Part shown: positions 25,161-34,280 of the stretch, piece by piece | How the letters are laid out: every line of letters begins with the position of its first letter | Position numbering within the stretch: position 1 is the first letter of the stretch | Source: Actinoallomurus liliacearum | Lineage (GTDB): Bacteria; Actinomycetota; Actinomycetes; Streptosporangiales; Streptosporangiaceae | Assembly (NCBI RefSeq): GCF_039542035.1 | Contig: NZ_BAABHJ010000008.1 | Location: 558,001 to 622,000 of the forward strand | Length of the DNA stretch: 64,000 bases | Direction of reading: 5' to 3' | Notes under the pieces: model-generated | What the model was told of the DNA's origin: nothing | The model's input: only the letters and a program-made list of their open reading frames with translations | Databases searched by the model: none | Program-made: the position numbers and the translations under genes

Positions 25161-26051
25161 TCAGTCGCCGAGGGGGCGCCAGGCGGGACCGTCGCCGTCC
25201 CGGCGCACCTGCCCGAACACGACGTCGGCGAAGTGGACGCCGAAGCCGATCGTGTCCGGGTCCTCCAGTTCGGCGACGAGACGACGGCGGTGTTCGGCGG
25301 ACCGGCCACGGTCGTGGTCGTTGCCGGCGGACCACTCGGGGTGGTCGACCTGGATGGGCGAGTGCAGGGTGTCCCCGAAGGCGATGAGCCGCTTGCCGCC
25401 AGCCGTGATCACGTAGTGTGCGTGCCCGGCCGTGTGACCGCCGGTGATCTCGACCCGTACGCCGGGGAAGATCTCCTCGCCGTCCGTCACCGTACGGACG
25501 CGTGGTTCCAGCGCGGCGACGATCTCCCTGGTCGTGCCCTCGGCCTCGGCGAGCTCCCGGTGCGCCCATTCCGGTTCGGCGACCAGGTAGTCGGCATGGG
25601 CGAGGGCGGGCCGGTCACCGCCGGGCGCGGGCTGCCAGGCCCAGCCGAGGTGATCGATGTGCAGGTGGGTGAAGGCCACCGCCTCGATGTCCGCGGGCCC
25701 GCGGCCGAGCTCGGCCAGATTCTTCGGCAGCACGCCCCCGGAGATCGCGCCGATCGCGTTCTCCGGCTCGGCCGGCCACGCCTGCGGACCGAACCCCGCG
25801 TCGATCAGCATCGCGCGGTCGTCCTTCTCGACCAGGAGGCCGCCGAGACTCGCCACGAGATCCCCGGAGGCGTCGAGATACTGCGGATGGGCGGCCCAGA
25901 CCTCGTCGGTGGTGTCCGGGAGCCAGCGGCGCGGCCGGAGCTGCACGACCCCGTCCGGCACGAAGGACACCCTCGTGTCGCCCAGCCGCACCGAACGGAT
26001 CCTCCCCGGCCGCCGTAGCCGCTCATCCTGGCCCATCGCAGAGTTCCCCAT
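25161..26051 (-). CDS. Metallo-beta-lactamase-fold hydrolase
   Basis: A 296-residue enzyme with THLHIDHLGWAW as the HxHxDH dinuclear metal site, HTAGHAHYV and FGDTLHSPIQ as further ligands, and a C-terminal VHFADVVFGQV. The organisation is that of quorum-lactonase-like or cyclic-ester hydrolases. It is the first gene of a probable operon with the MFS transporter and diverges from a marR gene across an operator region, suggesting breakdown or modification coupled with efflux of an inducing compound. Confidence 0.85.
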   Translation of the reverse strand: MGNSAMGQDERLRRPGRIRSVRLGDTRVSFVPDGVVQLRPRRWLPDTTDEVWAAHPQYLDASGDLVASLGGLLVEKDDRAMLIDAGFGPQAWPAEPENAIGAISGGVLPKNLAELGRGPADIEAVAFTHLHIDHLGWAWQPAPGGDRPALAHADYLVAEPEWAHRELAEAEGTTREIVAALEPRVRTVTDGEEIFPGVRVEITGGHTAGHAHYVITAGGKRLIAFGDTLHSPIQVDHPEWSAGNDHDRGRSAEHRRRLVAELEDPDTIGFGVHFADVVFGQVRRDGDGPAWRPLGD

Positions 26052-26120
26052 GGTCCTTGCCCCTTCCTAGGCATCAGGTCGGCACCGCCTCTCCGGACGG
26101 CGCTGTCGCAACCATAAACA

Positions 26121-26146
26121 TCAAGCTAGAAACATTCAAGCTTGAA
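26121..26146. promoter_or_regulatory. Twin MarR operator
   Basis: TTCAAGCTTGAA (26135-26146) is a perfect 12-bp palindrome; TCAAGCTAGA (26121-26130) is a one-mismatch copy of its core 15 bp away. Both lie in the divergent region between the hydrolase and marR starts. Confidence 0.75.
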
Positions 26147-26182
26147 ATGTACTGGCTTGATGGAGTGGCTAGGATGGTGCGC

Positions 26183-26611
26183 ATGACTCCGTCCCCGGAA
26201 CCGCAGGCGACCGCCGAGCGAGAGCTCTGCGGCCTGGTGAACGGGCTGGCCCAGCAGATCACCGATCACGTACGCGAGCGCGCCGTGCCCCTGGGCCTCA
26301 CCGCGGCCCAGGCGACCGCGCTCCGAGAGATGACCGGACCGATGACCATGCGGGAGCTGGCCGAACGCATGAGCTGCGAGCCCTCCAACGCCACCTTCGT
26401 CGTCGACAAGCTCGAGAAGCTGGGTTTGATCGAGCGCCGCGCGCACCCCACCGACCGCCGCGCCAGGCAGTTGGTCCTCACCCCGGAGGGCGACACCCTC
26501 CGCGGCCGCCTCCTCGAGCTCCTCGCACAGGACTCACCGCTGGCCGGCCTGACCGCCGAACAACAGCGGACCCTGCAGGACCTGCTCGAACACGCCATCA
26601 TCCGTCGATGA
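26183..26611 (+). CDS. MarR-family transcriptional regulator
   Basis: A 142-residue winged-helix protein. ATG 26183 is preferred, with AGGA 8 nt upstream; the frame is open to 26057 but those codons cross the operator. Recognition helix MRELAERMSCEPSNATFVVDKLEKLGL, wing RAHPTDRRARQLVLTPEG, C-terminal dimer helices. It most likely represses itself and the divergent hydrolase/MFS operon. Confidence 0.88.
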   Translation: MTPSPEPQATAERELCGLVNGLAQQITDHVRERAVPLGLTAAQATALREMTGPMTMRELAERMSCEPSNATFVVDKLEKLGLIERRAHPTDRRARQLVLTPEGDTLRGRLLELLAQDSPLAGLTAEQQRTLQDLLEHAIIRR

Positions 26612-26758
26612 GGCAGTCCTTCGCCGCCGTCACCAGGCACCCTCGGACCGGTCAGGAATCGAGAAGCGCCGACCGGCGGGCCGCGCCTAACGTAATCGTC
26701 GTGCCGCCCGGCGAACGTCACGCCGATCGACCGGGGAACCCACGCCGACGTGACGTTG

Positions 26759-26784
26759 TGACATCCGGCCCGGCCCGGATGTCA
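26759..26784. promoter_or_regulatory. 26-bp inverted repeat upstream of the VOC gene
   Basis: TGACATCCGG and CCGGATGTCA are perfect 10-bp arms around CCCGGC, 50 bp before the VOC gene start. It could be an operator or a terminator for the preceding marR gene. Confidence 0.5.
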
Positions 26785-26834
26785 TGCCGACCGATGCAGG
26801 CGGCACATGGACCTCAAGCACAAGGAGACAGGCC

Positions 26835-27248
26835 ATGAAGGCGCACGTCAGCTCGATCCTCCTCGGCGTCCGAGACATGGACCGGACCAAGCAGTTCTAC
26901 GCGGAGGGGCTCGGCTGGAAGATCGAGAACGACTACGGCGTCTCGGTGTTCTTCGAATCGGACGGAGGCTCGCTCGTCGGCTTCTACGGCCGCGAGGGCC
27001 TGGCCGACCAGGTGGGCACGAGCCCGGAGGGCAGCGGCTTCAGCGGACTCGTCCTCACCTACGTCGTCCGTAGTGAGGCGCGAGTCGACGAGATCATCGC
27101 GGAGGCGGAGAAGGCCGGCGCCACGATCCTCAAGCCGGCCGGCGCCCTGCCGTGGGGCGGGTACGGCGGCTCCTTCGCGGACCCGGACGGCTACATCTGG
27201 AGTCTCGGCTACAGCGCCCAGGGAGCGGACCAGCCCTACGCGGAGTAG
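26835..27248 (+). CDS. VOC-family (glyoxalase/dioxygenase fold) protein
   Basis: A 137-residue protein with two beta-alpha-beta-beta-beta modules: VSSILLGVRDMDRTKQFYAEGLGW opens the first, and a final FADPDGYIWSLGY is the usual end with a metal-ligand region. An AAGGAGA ribosome site lies 9 nt before the ATG. VOC proteins include glyoxalases, fosfomycin/bleomycin-resistance proteins and dioxygenases; the specific activity is not readable. Confidence 0.83.
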   Translation: MKAHVSSILLGVRDMDRTKQFYAEGLGWKIENDYGVSVFFESDGGSLVGFYGREGLADQVGTSPEGSGFSGLVLTYVVRSEARVDEIIAEAEKAGATILKPAGALPWGGYGGSFADPDGYIWSLGYSAQGADQPYAE

Positions 27249-27322
27249 CCGCCGAGGAAGGCCTCCGGAGCGTGTGGGTGACGCGGCCATCGCCGGCTCG
27301 GGAGCCGGTGACGCCGAGCCGC

Positions 27323-27366
27323 GGACGCGAAAGGGCCCCGGCCGACGCCGGGGCCCTTTCGCGTCC
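27323..27366. terminator. Strong bidirectional terminator
   Basis: A perfect 20-bp stem (27323-27342 with 27347-27366) closed by CGAC, including AAAGGGCCCC with GGGGCCCTTT, between the convergent VOC and MFS genes. Confidence 0.92.
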
Positions 27367-27411
27367 GAGCCGACCAAGGACGCCGACCGGTCGCTCCTGT
27401 CGAGCGGCCGG

Positions 27412-28854
27412 TCAGTGGGAGGGATCGGTCAGGTCCGCCGCGGCCTCGGTGAGGGTTTCCCGGGGCAGCATCACGGCCGCCACCAGGAGGGGGACGAGGG
27501 CGGCCACCGCGCCGCCGAGCGTCATCGTGTAGCGCGGCCCGATCAGTTCGGCCAGTTTGCCGATCAGCGGGGCGCCGAGCGGGTTGGTGCCGAGGATGAC
27601 CAGCATGTACAGCGCCATCACGCGGCCGCGCATGGCCGCGGTGACGCCGAGCTGCATGGTGGCGTTGCTGGTCGTGGTGAAGGTCAACATCGCGACGCCG
27701 GTGGGCACCAGCAGCACCAGGAACAGCCAGTACGACGGCATCAACGACGCCGCCATCTCCAGCACCCCGAACAGCACCGCCGAACCGATCAGCAGCCTGC
27801 GGTTCGGGCCTACCCGGCGGGCCGCCACCAGCGCACCGATCAGCGCGCCGACGGCCTGCATGGTGGAGGCCAGCCCGAACGCGGACGCCCCGCTGTGGAA
27901 GACCTTCTTGGCGATCAGCGGAGTGATGATTCCGAGGTTCATCCCGAACGTCGCCACGAACCCCAGCACCACCAGCACCATGACCAACTCACGGCGGGCC
28001 CGCACGTACCTCAGTCCCTCCAGCAGCTGGCCCTTGGCGCGGGCAACCGGCTCGGCGGTGCGCAGCTCGTCGGCCCGCATGAACGCCAGAGAGACCAGCA
28101 CCGCGACGAACGATGCCGCGTTGACCAGGAAGACCGGCCCGGTGCCGATCACCGCGATCAGCAGTCCGGCCACCGCCGGGCCGAGCACCCGGCCGATGTT
28201 GAAGCAGGCGCCGCCCAGCGCGATCGCATTGGGCAGATCGGCCCTACCGACCATCTCCACCACGAAGGTCTGCCGAGCCGGGTTGTCCACCACCGTCGCG
28301 ACGCCCAGGGCGAACGCGAGCAGATACACCTGCCACAACCGGGCGCTGCCGGTGAGGTCCAACAGCCCGAGGATCAGCGCGAGCAGGCCCATCGCCGCCT
28401 GAGTGATCACCAGGACGCGACGCTTGGAATAGCGGTCGGCGATCACACCGCCCCACAGCCCGAACAGCATCATCGGCAGGAACTGCAACCCGGTGGTGAT
28501 GCCCAATGCCGTACCGCTGTTGTGACTCAACTCCAGCATCAGCCAGTCCTGAGCCACCCGCTGCATCCAGGTTCCGGTGTTGGACACCAGCGACCCGGCC
28601 GTGAACAGCCGGAAGTTGCGGTTGCGCAGCGACCGGAACATCGGCGCCGCCAACACCTGGATCAGCCCCGATCCGCCCCCGCCCTGGCCGGCGTCTTCAC
28701 GATCGGCGCCGCCTTGCGCGGGATCCGGCCGCTCTCGACCGCCGGCGACCTCCCCGGCCACCGGGCCGGCCGTCTCATCGAGATGCGAGTGTCCTTGATC
28801 GATCCGGTCCGACTTGGGGTCTGTGAGTTCACCGTACTCGTTAGCGGGGCTCAT
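27412..28854 (-). CDS. MFS exporter of the enterobactin-exporter/MFS_3 type
   Basis: A 480-residue protein with a 65-residue polar Gly-rich cytoplasmic lead and then about 12 helices. NRNFRLFTAGSLVSNTGTWMQRVAQDWL is the hallmark of this subfamily (split here across helix 1), with WGGVIADRYSKRR in loop 2-3 and DNPARQTFVVEMV before helix 5. It exports siderophores or drugs in relatives. Two TTACT half-sites 11 bp apart precede the ATG but no regulator gene is adjacent. Confidence 0.85.
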   Translation of the reverse strand: MSPANEYGELTDPKSDRIDQGHSHLDETAGPVAGEVAGGRERPDPAQGGADREDAGQGGGGSGLIQVLAAPMFRSLRNRNFRLFTAGSLVSNTGTWMQRVAQDWLMLELSHNSGTALGITTGLQFLPMMLFGLWGGVIADRYSKRRVLVITQAAMGLLALILGLLDLTGSARLWQVYLLAFALGVATVVDNPARQTFVVEMVGRADLPNAIALGGACFNIGRVLGPAVAGLLIAVIGTGPVFLVNAASFVAVLVSLAFMRADELRTAEPVARAKGQLLEGLRYVRARRELVMVLVVLGFVATFGMNLGIITPLIAKKVFHSGASAFGLASTMQAVGALIGALVAARRVGPNRRLLIGSAVLFGVLEMAASLMPSYWLFLVLLVPTGVAMLTFTTTSNATMQLGVTAAMRGRVMALYMLVILGTNPLGAPLIGKLAELIGPRYTMTLGGAVAALVPLLVAAVMLPRETLTEAAADLTDPSH

Positions 28855-28909
28855 TACTTATAGCTTACTAAACTGTCATCAGCGGAGAAAAGGCCTCGTA
28901 GGCGGCCAG

Positions 28910-28940
28910 AACGGCGGGAAGCGCGAGGCTTCCCGCCGTT
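28910..28940 (-). terminator. Terminator after the EamA-type gene
   Basis: A 13-bp stem AACGGCGGGAAGC/GCTTCCCGCCGTT with a GCGAG loop, downstream of the transporter gene ending at 29006 and upstream of the MFS promoter. Confidence 0.8.
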
Positions 28941-29005
28941 CGGTTCAGGCCTGGGCGGTGTTCAGGTGACCGCCCCTGCCGTTGGTCGCGTGACGGTCAG
29001 CGCCG

Positions 29006-30076
29006 TCACGCGGCCTTGTCGGCCGCCTCAAGGCGGTGCGGCATCGCCGCAGCCTCCTTCTTCTTCGCCTCGACGAAGAAGCGGCCCACTGACCCCGCCC
29101 CCAGGAGGACGAGGATGTATCCCGCGACCGAGTCGAGACTGATCGTCGGGGTCTTGAGACCTGCGACGAGGCTCCACCCGAGCGACAGGACGGGCTTGGC
29201 CGGCTGCAGTTCGGCGTGCGCGGAGATCGTGAGACCACGCTTCCACGCACCGCTCATGCAGGTCGACGAGATCGTCGCCAGGGCGCCGACCCCCAGGCCA
29301 CCGAGCGTCGCCCACATGTCGTGCTGCGTCACGACCGTCGGGCCGTGCGCCGACATGAAGGCGATGAAGGTGACCGGCACGGTGACCAGTCCGGACAGCG
29401 CGGAGGCCGTGAAGACGGCCTCGTTGCTTCCCGCACCCTGCTCACGCCGGCCGAGGCCGGTGAAGATGCGAGCCATCGCCCAGTAGCACGCGCCGTTGAT
29501 GACAACGGACACGATGCCCATGGGCGACAGGTGCGACGCCGCCCCCCCGTAGAGGAGGATGGCACCGATCACGGAGACGGCGACCCAGCTGACGATCCGC
29601 CAGTCCCGCCGGCCGCTGGCGAGCGCTGCCATCATCGGGCCGATGATCAGCGTGAGGACGCTGCTCATGGCCGGGGGCATGTGGTGGACCGCCTCCTGGC
29701 CCGACCAGATCGACAGGCTGCTGGTGCAGCCGAAGACCAGTGCGGCACGCCACACGGGCCACTCGACCTGGCGGAGCTTGGGACGCACCACCAGCCACAG
29801 CGTCAGCGACGCGGCGACATCCGTGAGGAAGCTCGTGACCAGGGCGGGCATGCCCGTGGCCCCGGACTTCACCAGCAGGATGTTGTTGCCCGTGCCGCAC
29901 GTCATGGCCATGACGGCCATGAGCCAGCCGAGCGCCGGCCGCCGCCGCTTGACGGGGCCGCCGATCTCGCCGGTCAGCCACCGTCCGCCTTTCCTGACGG
30001 GAGCACTTACCAGCCGCCACGGCACCTCGAAGAGGTGACGCCGAGCAGCCGACTGAGCCTCATGGAATTTACCCAT
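29006..30076 (-). CDS. EamA/DMT-type membrane transporter
   Basis: A 356-residue protein with about ten helices after a 55-residue polar N-terminus, ending with a cytoplasmic tail (FVEAKKKEAAAMP). ATG 30076 is preferred to 30106 because AAGGAGGGGG lies just upstream. Helix 1 reads GWLMAVMAMTCGTGNNILLV; helices 3-4 HHMPPAMSSVLTLIIGPMMAAL. It lies downstream of, and in the same orientation as, the biosynthetic locus, so it may export the product, but a 479-bp gap separates them. Confidence 0.75.
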   Translation of the reverse strand: MGKFHEAQSAARRHLFEVPWRLVSAPVRKGGRWLTGEIGGPVKRRRPALGWLMAVMAMTCGTGNNILLVKSGATGMPALVTSFLTDVAASLTLWLVVRPKLRQVEWPVWRAALVFGCTSSLSIWSGQEAVHHMPPAMSSVLTLIIGPMMAALASGRRDWRIVSWVAVSVIGAILLYGGAASHLSPMGIVSVVINGACYWAMARIFTGLGRREQGAGSNEAVFTASALSGLVTVPVTFIAFMSAHGPTVVTQHDMWATLGGLGVGALATISSTCMSGAWKRGLTISAHAELQPAKPVLSLGWSLVAGLKTPTISLDSVAGYILVLLGAGSVGRFFVEAKKKEAAAMPHRLEAADKAA

Positions 30077-30554
30077 GGACCCCCTCCTTCTGTGAGGGGT
30101 GCTCACGAAGAGGTCCCGGGTTGTTCAAGCCCGGTCCGCTTCGCTGCACCCGTTGAACGGATGCAACTCGAGAACCGGGATTCGTCCTGGTTTGTGGAGT
30201 TGCGCGAATCACGCTAACACAAGGCCCCGACATTCGGTGGTAATCTTTTCGGCGTGCAAGCCCCTCATTTATCGCGGCGGACTGTTCACCCGTCGGCAGG
30301 GGCGCACGGGAGACGGCGACCCGGCTCTGCGTTGGAGAAATCTCCTTTTGTGAGGCAGGGCCGGGCCGTCGTTTACCCAGCTCAAACCGGGACGGCAACG
30401 ACCCGTCAGCGGTTTCGTGTGAACGGCGCATGCCGCCCCGCCCCGATGCACGACTCGAATCGTGGCCGGATTCGGCCATTGGCCCCTCTGCGAACAATGC
30501 GTCACGGGCCGTGAAAACCAATGGTCGAGGCACATCCACGCCGAGAGCCATCTG
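30077..30554. other. Leader/promoter region of the EamA-type gene
   Basis: 478 bp with lower GC than the flanks. A CCGGG/CCCGG hairpin lies around 30113-30133. I see no gene or known riboswitch. Confidence 0.3.
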
Positions 30555-31517
30555 TCAGGGATTCACGGTGGCCAGTGACGAACGATTCGCGAACCAGGCG
30601 ATCGTTTCGGCCAGCCCTGTCCGTAGGCTCACTCGTGGTTCCCAGTCGAGGGCCCGGCGGGCCAGACCGATGTCCGGGCGCCGCCTGGCAGGGTCCTCAT
30701 CCCGGGCGCTGACGTGCTGGATCGGGGACTGTGAGGCGCACAGCTCCCGGATGAGCTCGGCGATGGCCACGACCGTCAACTCCTCGGGATTTCCGATATT
30801 CAACGGTCCGAAATGGCCTGCAAAGGCGGCCTTAATTAGTGCGCGGGCGGTGTCGTCCACATGGCACAGCGAACGCGTCTGCCGCCCGTCGCCGTGGACG
30901 GTGATGGGCCGGCCGGCCAACGCCTGCTGAATGAAGGTGGGGACGAGCCGGCCGTCCTGCGCCCGCATGCGGGGGCCGTAAGTGTTGAAGATGCGCAGGA
31001 CCACGGTGTCCACGCCGTACACGTTCCGGTACGCCTCGCACGCCGCCTCGCCGAACCGCTTGGCCTCGTCGTAACAGGAACGCGGCCCCATGGGATTCAC
31101 ATTGCCGTGGTACGACTCGACCTGGGGATGGATGGACGGGTCGCCGTAGACCTCACTGCTCGACGCGTACACACAGCGGGCCCCTTTTGCGCGGGCGAAG
31201 TCCAGGGCGTTGAGCGTGCCGAGCGAGCCGACACGGAGGGTCTCCACGGGCCGCGCAAGATAGTCGACCGGGCTGGGCAGTGAGGCGAGATGTATCACGA
31301 GCTCGACTCGGCCCGGCAGGTCGAGAGGCTCGTTGATATCGTGTTCGACCAGTGCGAATCCAGGCCGCTCTGCCAGGTGCGCCACATTGCGGGCGGTACT
31401 GGTGGCGAAGTTGTCCACGCAGTGGACCCGGCACTGCCTATCCAATAGCAGCTCGCACAGATGTGATCCGATGAAGCCGCTTCCCCCGATGACTACGACT
31501 CTCGACAATTCATTCAA
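30555..31517 (-). CDS. NDP-sugar 4,6-dehydratase/decarboxylase-type epimerase
   Basis: A 320-residue extended SDR: GGSGFIGSHLCE (NAD binding), HLASLPSPVDY, ASSSEVYGDP with catalytic Ser/Tyr region, and YDEAKRFGE giving the YxxxK pair. NTYGPRM, SLCHVDDTARAL and the C-terminal RRRPDIGLARRALDWEP closely follow UDP-glucuronate decarboxylase/dTDP-glucose 4,6-dehydratase relatives. It would supply an activated sugar for the two glycosyltransferases of the locus. It is the last gene of its block. Confidence 0.85.
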   Translation of the reverse strand: MNELSRVVVIGGSGFIGSHLCELLLDRQCRVHCVDNFATSTARNVAHLAERPGFALVEHDINEPLDLPGRVELVIHLASLPSPVDYLARPVETLRVGSLGTLNALDFARAKGARCVYASSSEVYGDPSIHPQVESYHGNVNPMGPRSCYDEAKRFGEAACEAYRNVYGVDTVVLRIFNTYGPRMRAQDGRLVPTFIQQALAGRPITVHGDGRQTRSLCHVDDTARALIKAAFAGHFGPLNIGNPEELTVVAIAELIRELCASQSPIQHVSARDEDPARRRPDIGLARRALDWEPRVSLRTGLAETIAWFANRSSLATVNP

Positions 31518-31550
31518 CTACGTCCCCCTCTACTGGGTGCCGAATCCGCG

Positions 31551-32210
31551 CTATGAACGAATGAAGTCGATGATCGCCTCGACGCCCGGGTCGTAACCCT
31601 TCGCCGTGGCGACGCGAAGCGTGGGAACCGCGAGTGACACCTCCTCGAAGCCGCTCACGGTCCGGGCGCCGGTTCCCGTGTGCCGTGCGAGCTCCGCCCG
31701 CCGGGAACTCGGGCTGTCGGGCCGCTCGCGGCGCCGTTCGGTCACGCGCCGGCGCGCCAGCTCGAGATCGATCACGCAATGGACGACCTTGATGTCCGCT
31801 TCGGCCTTGAGCGAGTCCAACCCCAGGCGCCATCTCCGGTGCTGGAAGGCGGCTTCGGCCACGACGGTCACCTTCGACGAGAGCAGCAGGTCGATCGTCT
31901 GGAAGAAGGCATCGAAGGTCAGCCGCGCGACGGACTCCTTGTCGGCGACAGCGAGATCATGACCGAAGGTGTGGAAGATGCCCTCGTTGATGGCATCGCG
32001 CGACACCAGAGGGCACGGCAGCGCCTGCGCGAGCAGACCTGCCATGGTGGTCTTGCCCGAGCCGGGCGGTCCGCTCACGACGACCAGGGTCGGCCGGTGC
32101 GCACCGCTGGTCCGCGCCGTACCGGACGATCCCGCCGAGTCCCCGCCGGCGCCCGCCGAACCGCCGCTCATGGCATCGCGACGATCACCGTATGCCTCGT
32201 GGTCGGCCAT
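31551..32210 (-). CDS. P-loop kinase, zeta-toxin/AAA_33-like
   Basis: A 219-residue protein with a low-complexity N-terminus (about 35 residues; the start may be the ATG 13 codons downstream) and Walker A GPPGSGKTTMAG. Downstream, SRDAINEGIF and an Arg-rich lid (RRRVTERRRERP) fit small-molecule kinases of the AAA_33 family. It could phosphorylate a sugar or antibiotic-like intermediate. It begins 12 nt after the ASKHA gene stop. Confidence 0.75.
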   Translation of the reverse strand: MADHEAYGDRRDAMSGGSAGAGGDSAGSSGTARTSGAHRPTLVVVSGPPGSGKTTMAGLLAQALPCPLVSRDAINEGIFHTFGHDLAVADKESVARLTFDAFFQTIDLLLSSKVTVVAEAAFQHRRWRLGLDSLKAEADIKVVHCVIDLELARRRVTERRRERPDSPSSRRAELARHTGTGARTVSGFEEVSLAVPTLRVATAKGYDPGVEAIIDFIRS

Positions 32211-32222
32211 CCCCCTCGATCC

Positions 32223-33359
32223 TCACCTGAGCGCGGTCGGCGATGTGTCGGTGTCGTCTGCCCAGGCGATGGACAGGTGCTGCGGCACGGTGAGCAGTGG
32301 CGGCCCTCCCTCGGGCAGGAATCCCGCGCCCAGCCACGTTCCCGCCGTGATGGTGGCGCTGCCCGCGGCGCCCGCCGCCGAGGCCGCAGCGGTCCCGTCG
32401 TGCAGGTAGCGCAGGTCCGCGCTGACGCCGGTGGCGCTGCGGATCCTGCGCCGTAGCGCCGGCGCCCGCTCCGTGAGGTGCCCGTAGATCCCCTGTCCGT
32501 CGTCGGCGGGCAGTCCGTCCCGCACGAACGAGGCGACGCTGACGACGATCCGGACCCGGTCGGACGTCGAGCCCGCGGCGTCCCGGACCGCCTGGGCCAG
32601 CGCGGCGCCGACGACGGCTTCGACACCGTCGGCGTCGGGCCGTCGGGGCGTGGGCCGGGCACGAACGCCGCGGAGTCGCCGCAGGGTGCGGCCGTGGCGC
32701 TCGGCGACCGCGGTCTTGATGCGCGTGTGGCCGAGGTCGGCCACCACCGCGGCCTCTTCTCCGGAGTCCGTGGACGCGTGCCGGGCCGCGCCGATGAGCG
32801 GGGCGAGTTCCGGCCGGGGCAGCACGGCCACGGGGCCGGTGCCCGGTGCGAGGGCGGCGGCCGGTGCGAGGGCGGCGGCCGGTGCGAGGGCGGCGGCCGC
32901 TTCCACGCCTTCCAGGACGAGCGGTCCGCACCTGCCCGCCAGCAGACCGCCGGCGAGCCAAATGCCGTCGACGGTCGTCCAACGGGCGAGGAAGGCCCGG
33001 TGGTACGGGGTGGTCCCCTGCCGGTCGGCGGTCGCCGGATCCCGCAGTGTCGCGATCAGCGCTCCGAGGCGCATCCCGAAGGTGTGCAGTACTCCGGCGG
33101 CCGAGCGGGCCGCCTCCGCGTCGGATGACGCCACGGCGGCGGCGAGGTCGTCCGCCAGGCGGTCCCGCCGCAGGCCGCGCAGGCCGCGTTCGGTGGCCAG
33201 GGTGTGCAGGGCGTTCAGCGAGCACGCGTCCTCCGCGAGCCATCCTTCGACGCCGATCGCGCCGGCCGGTCCCAGGACGACGTGATTCAGCGACGCCTCG
33301 CTGGTGAGTTCTCGGGGGCGGAAGGACGTCGCGGTCACGATGTACCCCGGCGATCGCAC
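32223..33359 (-). CDS. ASKHA-fold protein, ROK/hexokinase-like
   Basis: A 378-residue protein. VVADLGHTRIKTAVAERHG looks like the phosphate-1 loop of an actin-like ATPase, and TITAGTWLGAGFLPEGG the second glycine-rich loop, as in ROK sugar kinases; the catalytic Asp is not obvious, so it may be a non-kinase. The N-terminal 190 residues are unlike ROK proteins. Three copies of an 18-bp unit encode AAALAP in the middle (32847-32901). It precedes the P-loop kinase by 12 nt. Confidence 0.5.
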   Translation of the reverse strand: MRSPGYIVTATSFRPRELTSEASLNHVVLGPAGAIGVEGWLAEDACSLNALHTLATERGLRGLRRDRLADDLAAAVASSDAEAARSAAGVLHTFGMRLGALIATLRDPATADRQGTTPYHRAFLARWTTVDGIWLAGGLLAGRCGPLVLEGVEAAAALAPAAALAPAAALAPGTGPVAVLPRPELAPLIGAARHASTDSGEEAAVVADLGHTRIKTAVAERHGRTLRRLRGVRARPTPRRPDADGVEAVVGAALAQAVRDAAGSTSDRVRIVVSVASFVRDGLPADDGQGIYGHLTERAPALRRRIRSATGVSADLRYLHDGTAAASAAGAAGSATITAGTWLGAGFLPEGGPPLLTVPQHLSIAWADDTDTSPTALR

Positions 33360-33415
33360 TCGCCTGTCGCGCGTCGAGCCGTCTCACGCGGCGCGCCTCG
33401 GGTTAACGTCGCGGC

Positions 33416-34276
33416 GTGACGCATTCCCCCCTGCCTCCACTCCCCCTGCCGGCACTTCCGAGGCTGATCGCGACCGACCTCGATGGAACGCTGCTGGGCG
33501 CCGGGGGCGCCGTCAGCACGCGCAACGCCGTCGCACTGCGCCGGGCGGCGGGTGCCGGCGCCACGGTGGTGCTGGTGACCGGACGGTCGCAGCCGAGGCT
33601 CCGGGACGTCTACTCCCAGCTCGGCGCCCGGTACCTCGCGATCTGCGCCAACGGCGGCGTGGTGTACGACCCGGTCGAGGAGCGGGTGCTCGCCTGCCGT
33701 CCGATCGCTCCCGACGACGTTCACCAGGTACGCCTGCGGCTTCGCGAGCGGGTGTCCGAGGTGGTGTTCGCCGCCCACGTGGAATGCGGTGGCCGGGTGC
33801 TGTACGAGCCGGGCTGGCCCGGGTACCGCGAGGGCGGAGACGGCCGTTCGCCGGCCGGGCCGCCGGATCTGGCCGGCGGGCCGGTGGTGAAGCTGCAGGC
33901 CCGGGCCCCCGGGCACGAGCCCGAACCGTTCACCGCGCTGGTCGCCGAAACCGTCGGCGATCTGGTCGAGGTGACTCGGCAGGGATACCGCGGTCTGCTC
34001 GAGATGAGCCGGCGCGGGGTGACGAAGGGCAGCGCCCTCGCGACCGTCGCCGACGAGCTGGGGATCTCGGCCGAGGACGTACTGGCATTCGGCGACATGC
34101 CGAATGACGTGCCGATGATGCGGTGGGCGGGGCGGTCGGTGGCCGTGGCCAACGCACATCCGGAGGTACGGGCCGCCGCCGAAGAGGTGACCCTGGCCAA
34201 CGTGCAGGACGGCGTCGGCGTCTACCTCGAACGCCTGCTGGACGGGCGCACCCGGCCTGGAGCGGCCACGGCGTGA
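33416..34276 (+). CDS. HAD-superfamily phosphatase (Cof-type)
   Basis: A 286-residue enzyme, GTG start. Motif I ATDLDGTLLG (nucleophile Asp), motif II VTGR, motif III Lys in GVTKGSALA and motif IV FGDMPNDVPMM define a type-IIB HAD with a cap. Such enzymes remove phosphate from sugar phosphates. It is the only plus-strand gene in the locus, divergent from the ASKHA gene by 56 bp and convergent with the next kinase, so it may be a later insertion or a divergently controlled step. Confidence 0.85.
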   Translation: MTHSPLPPLPLPALPRLIATDLDGTLLGAGGAVSTRNAVALRRAAGAGATVVLVTGRSQPRLRDVYSQLGARYLAICANGGVVYDPVEERVLACRPIAPDDVHQVRLRLRERVSEVVFAAHVECGGRVLYEPGWPGYREGGDGRSPAGPPDLAGGPVVKLQARAPGHEPEPFTALVAETVGDLVEVTRQGYRGLLEMSRRGVTKGSALATVADELGISAEDVLAFGDMPNDVPMMRWAGRSVAVANAHPEVRAAAEEVTLANVQDGVGVYLERLLDGRTRPGAATA

Positions 34277-34280
34277 CGAC

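Noticed and set aside
26057..26182. Longer N-terminus for the second MarR protein
   Set aside because: The extra codons run across the operator palindromes and have no RBS; ATG 26183 fits the family length.
28855..28885. MarR operator before the MFS_3 exporter
   Set aside because: TTACT half-sites 11 bp apart are direct rather than inverted repeats and there is no nearby regulator; too weak to list.
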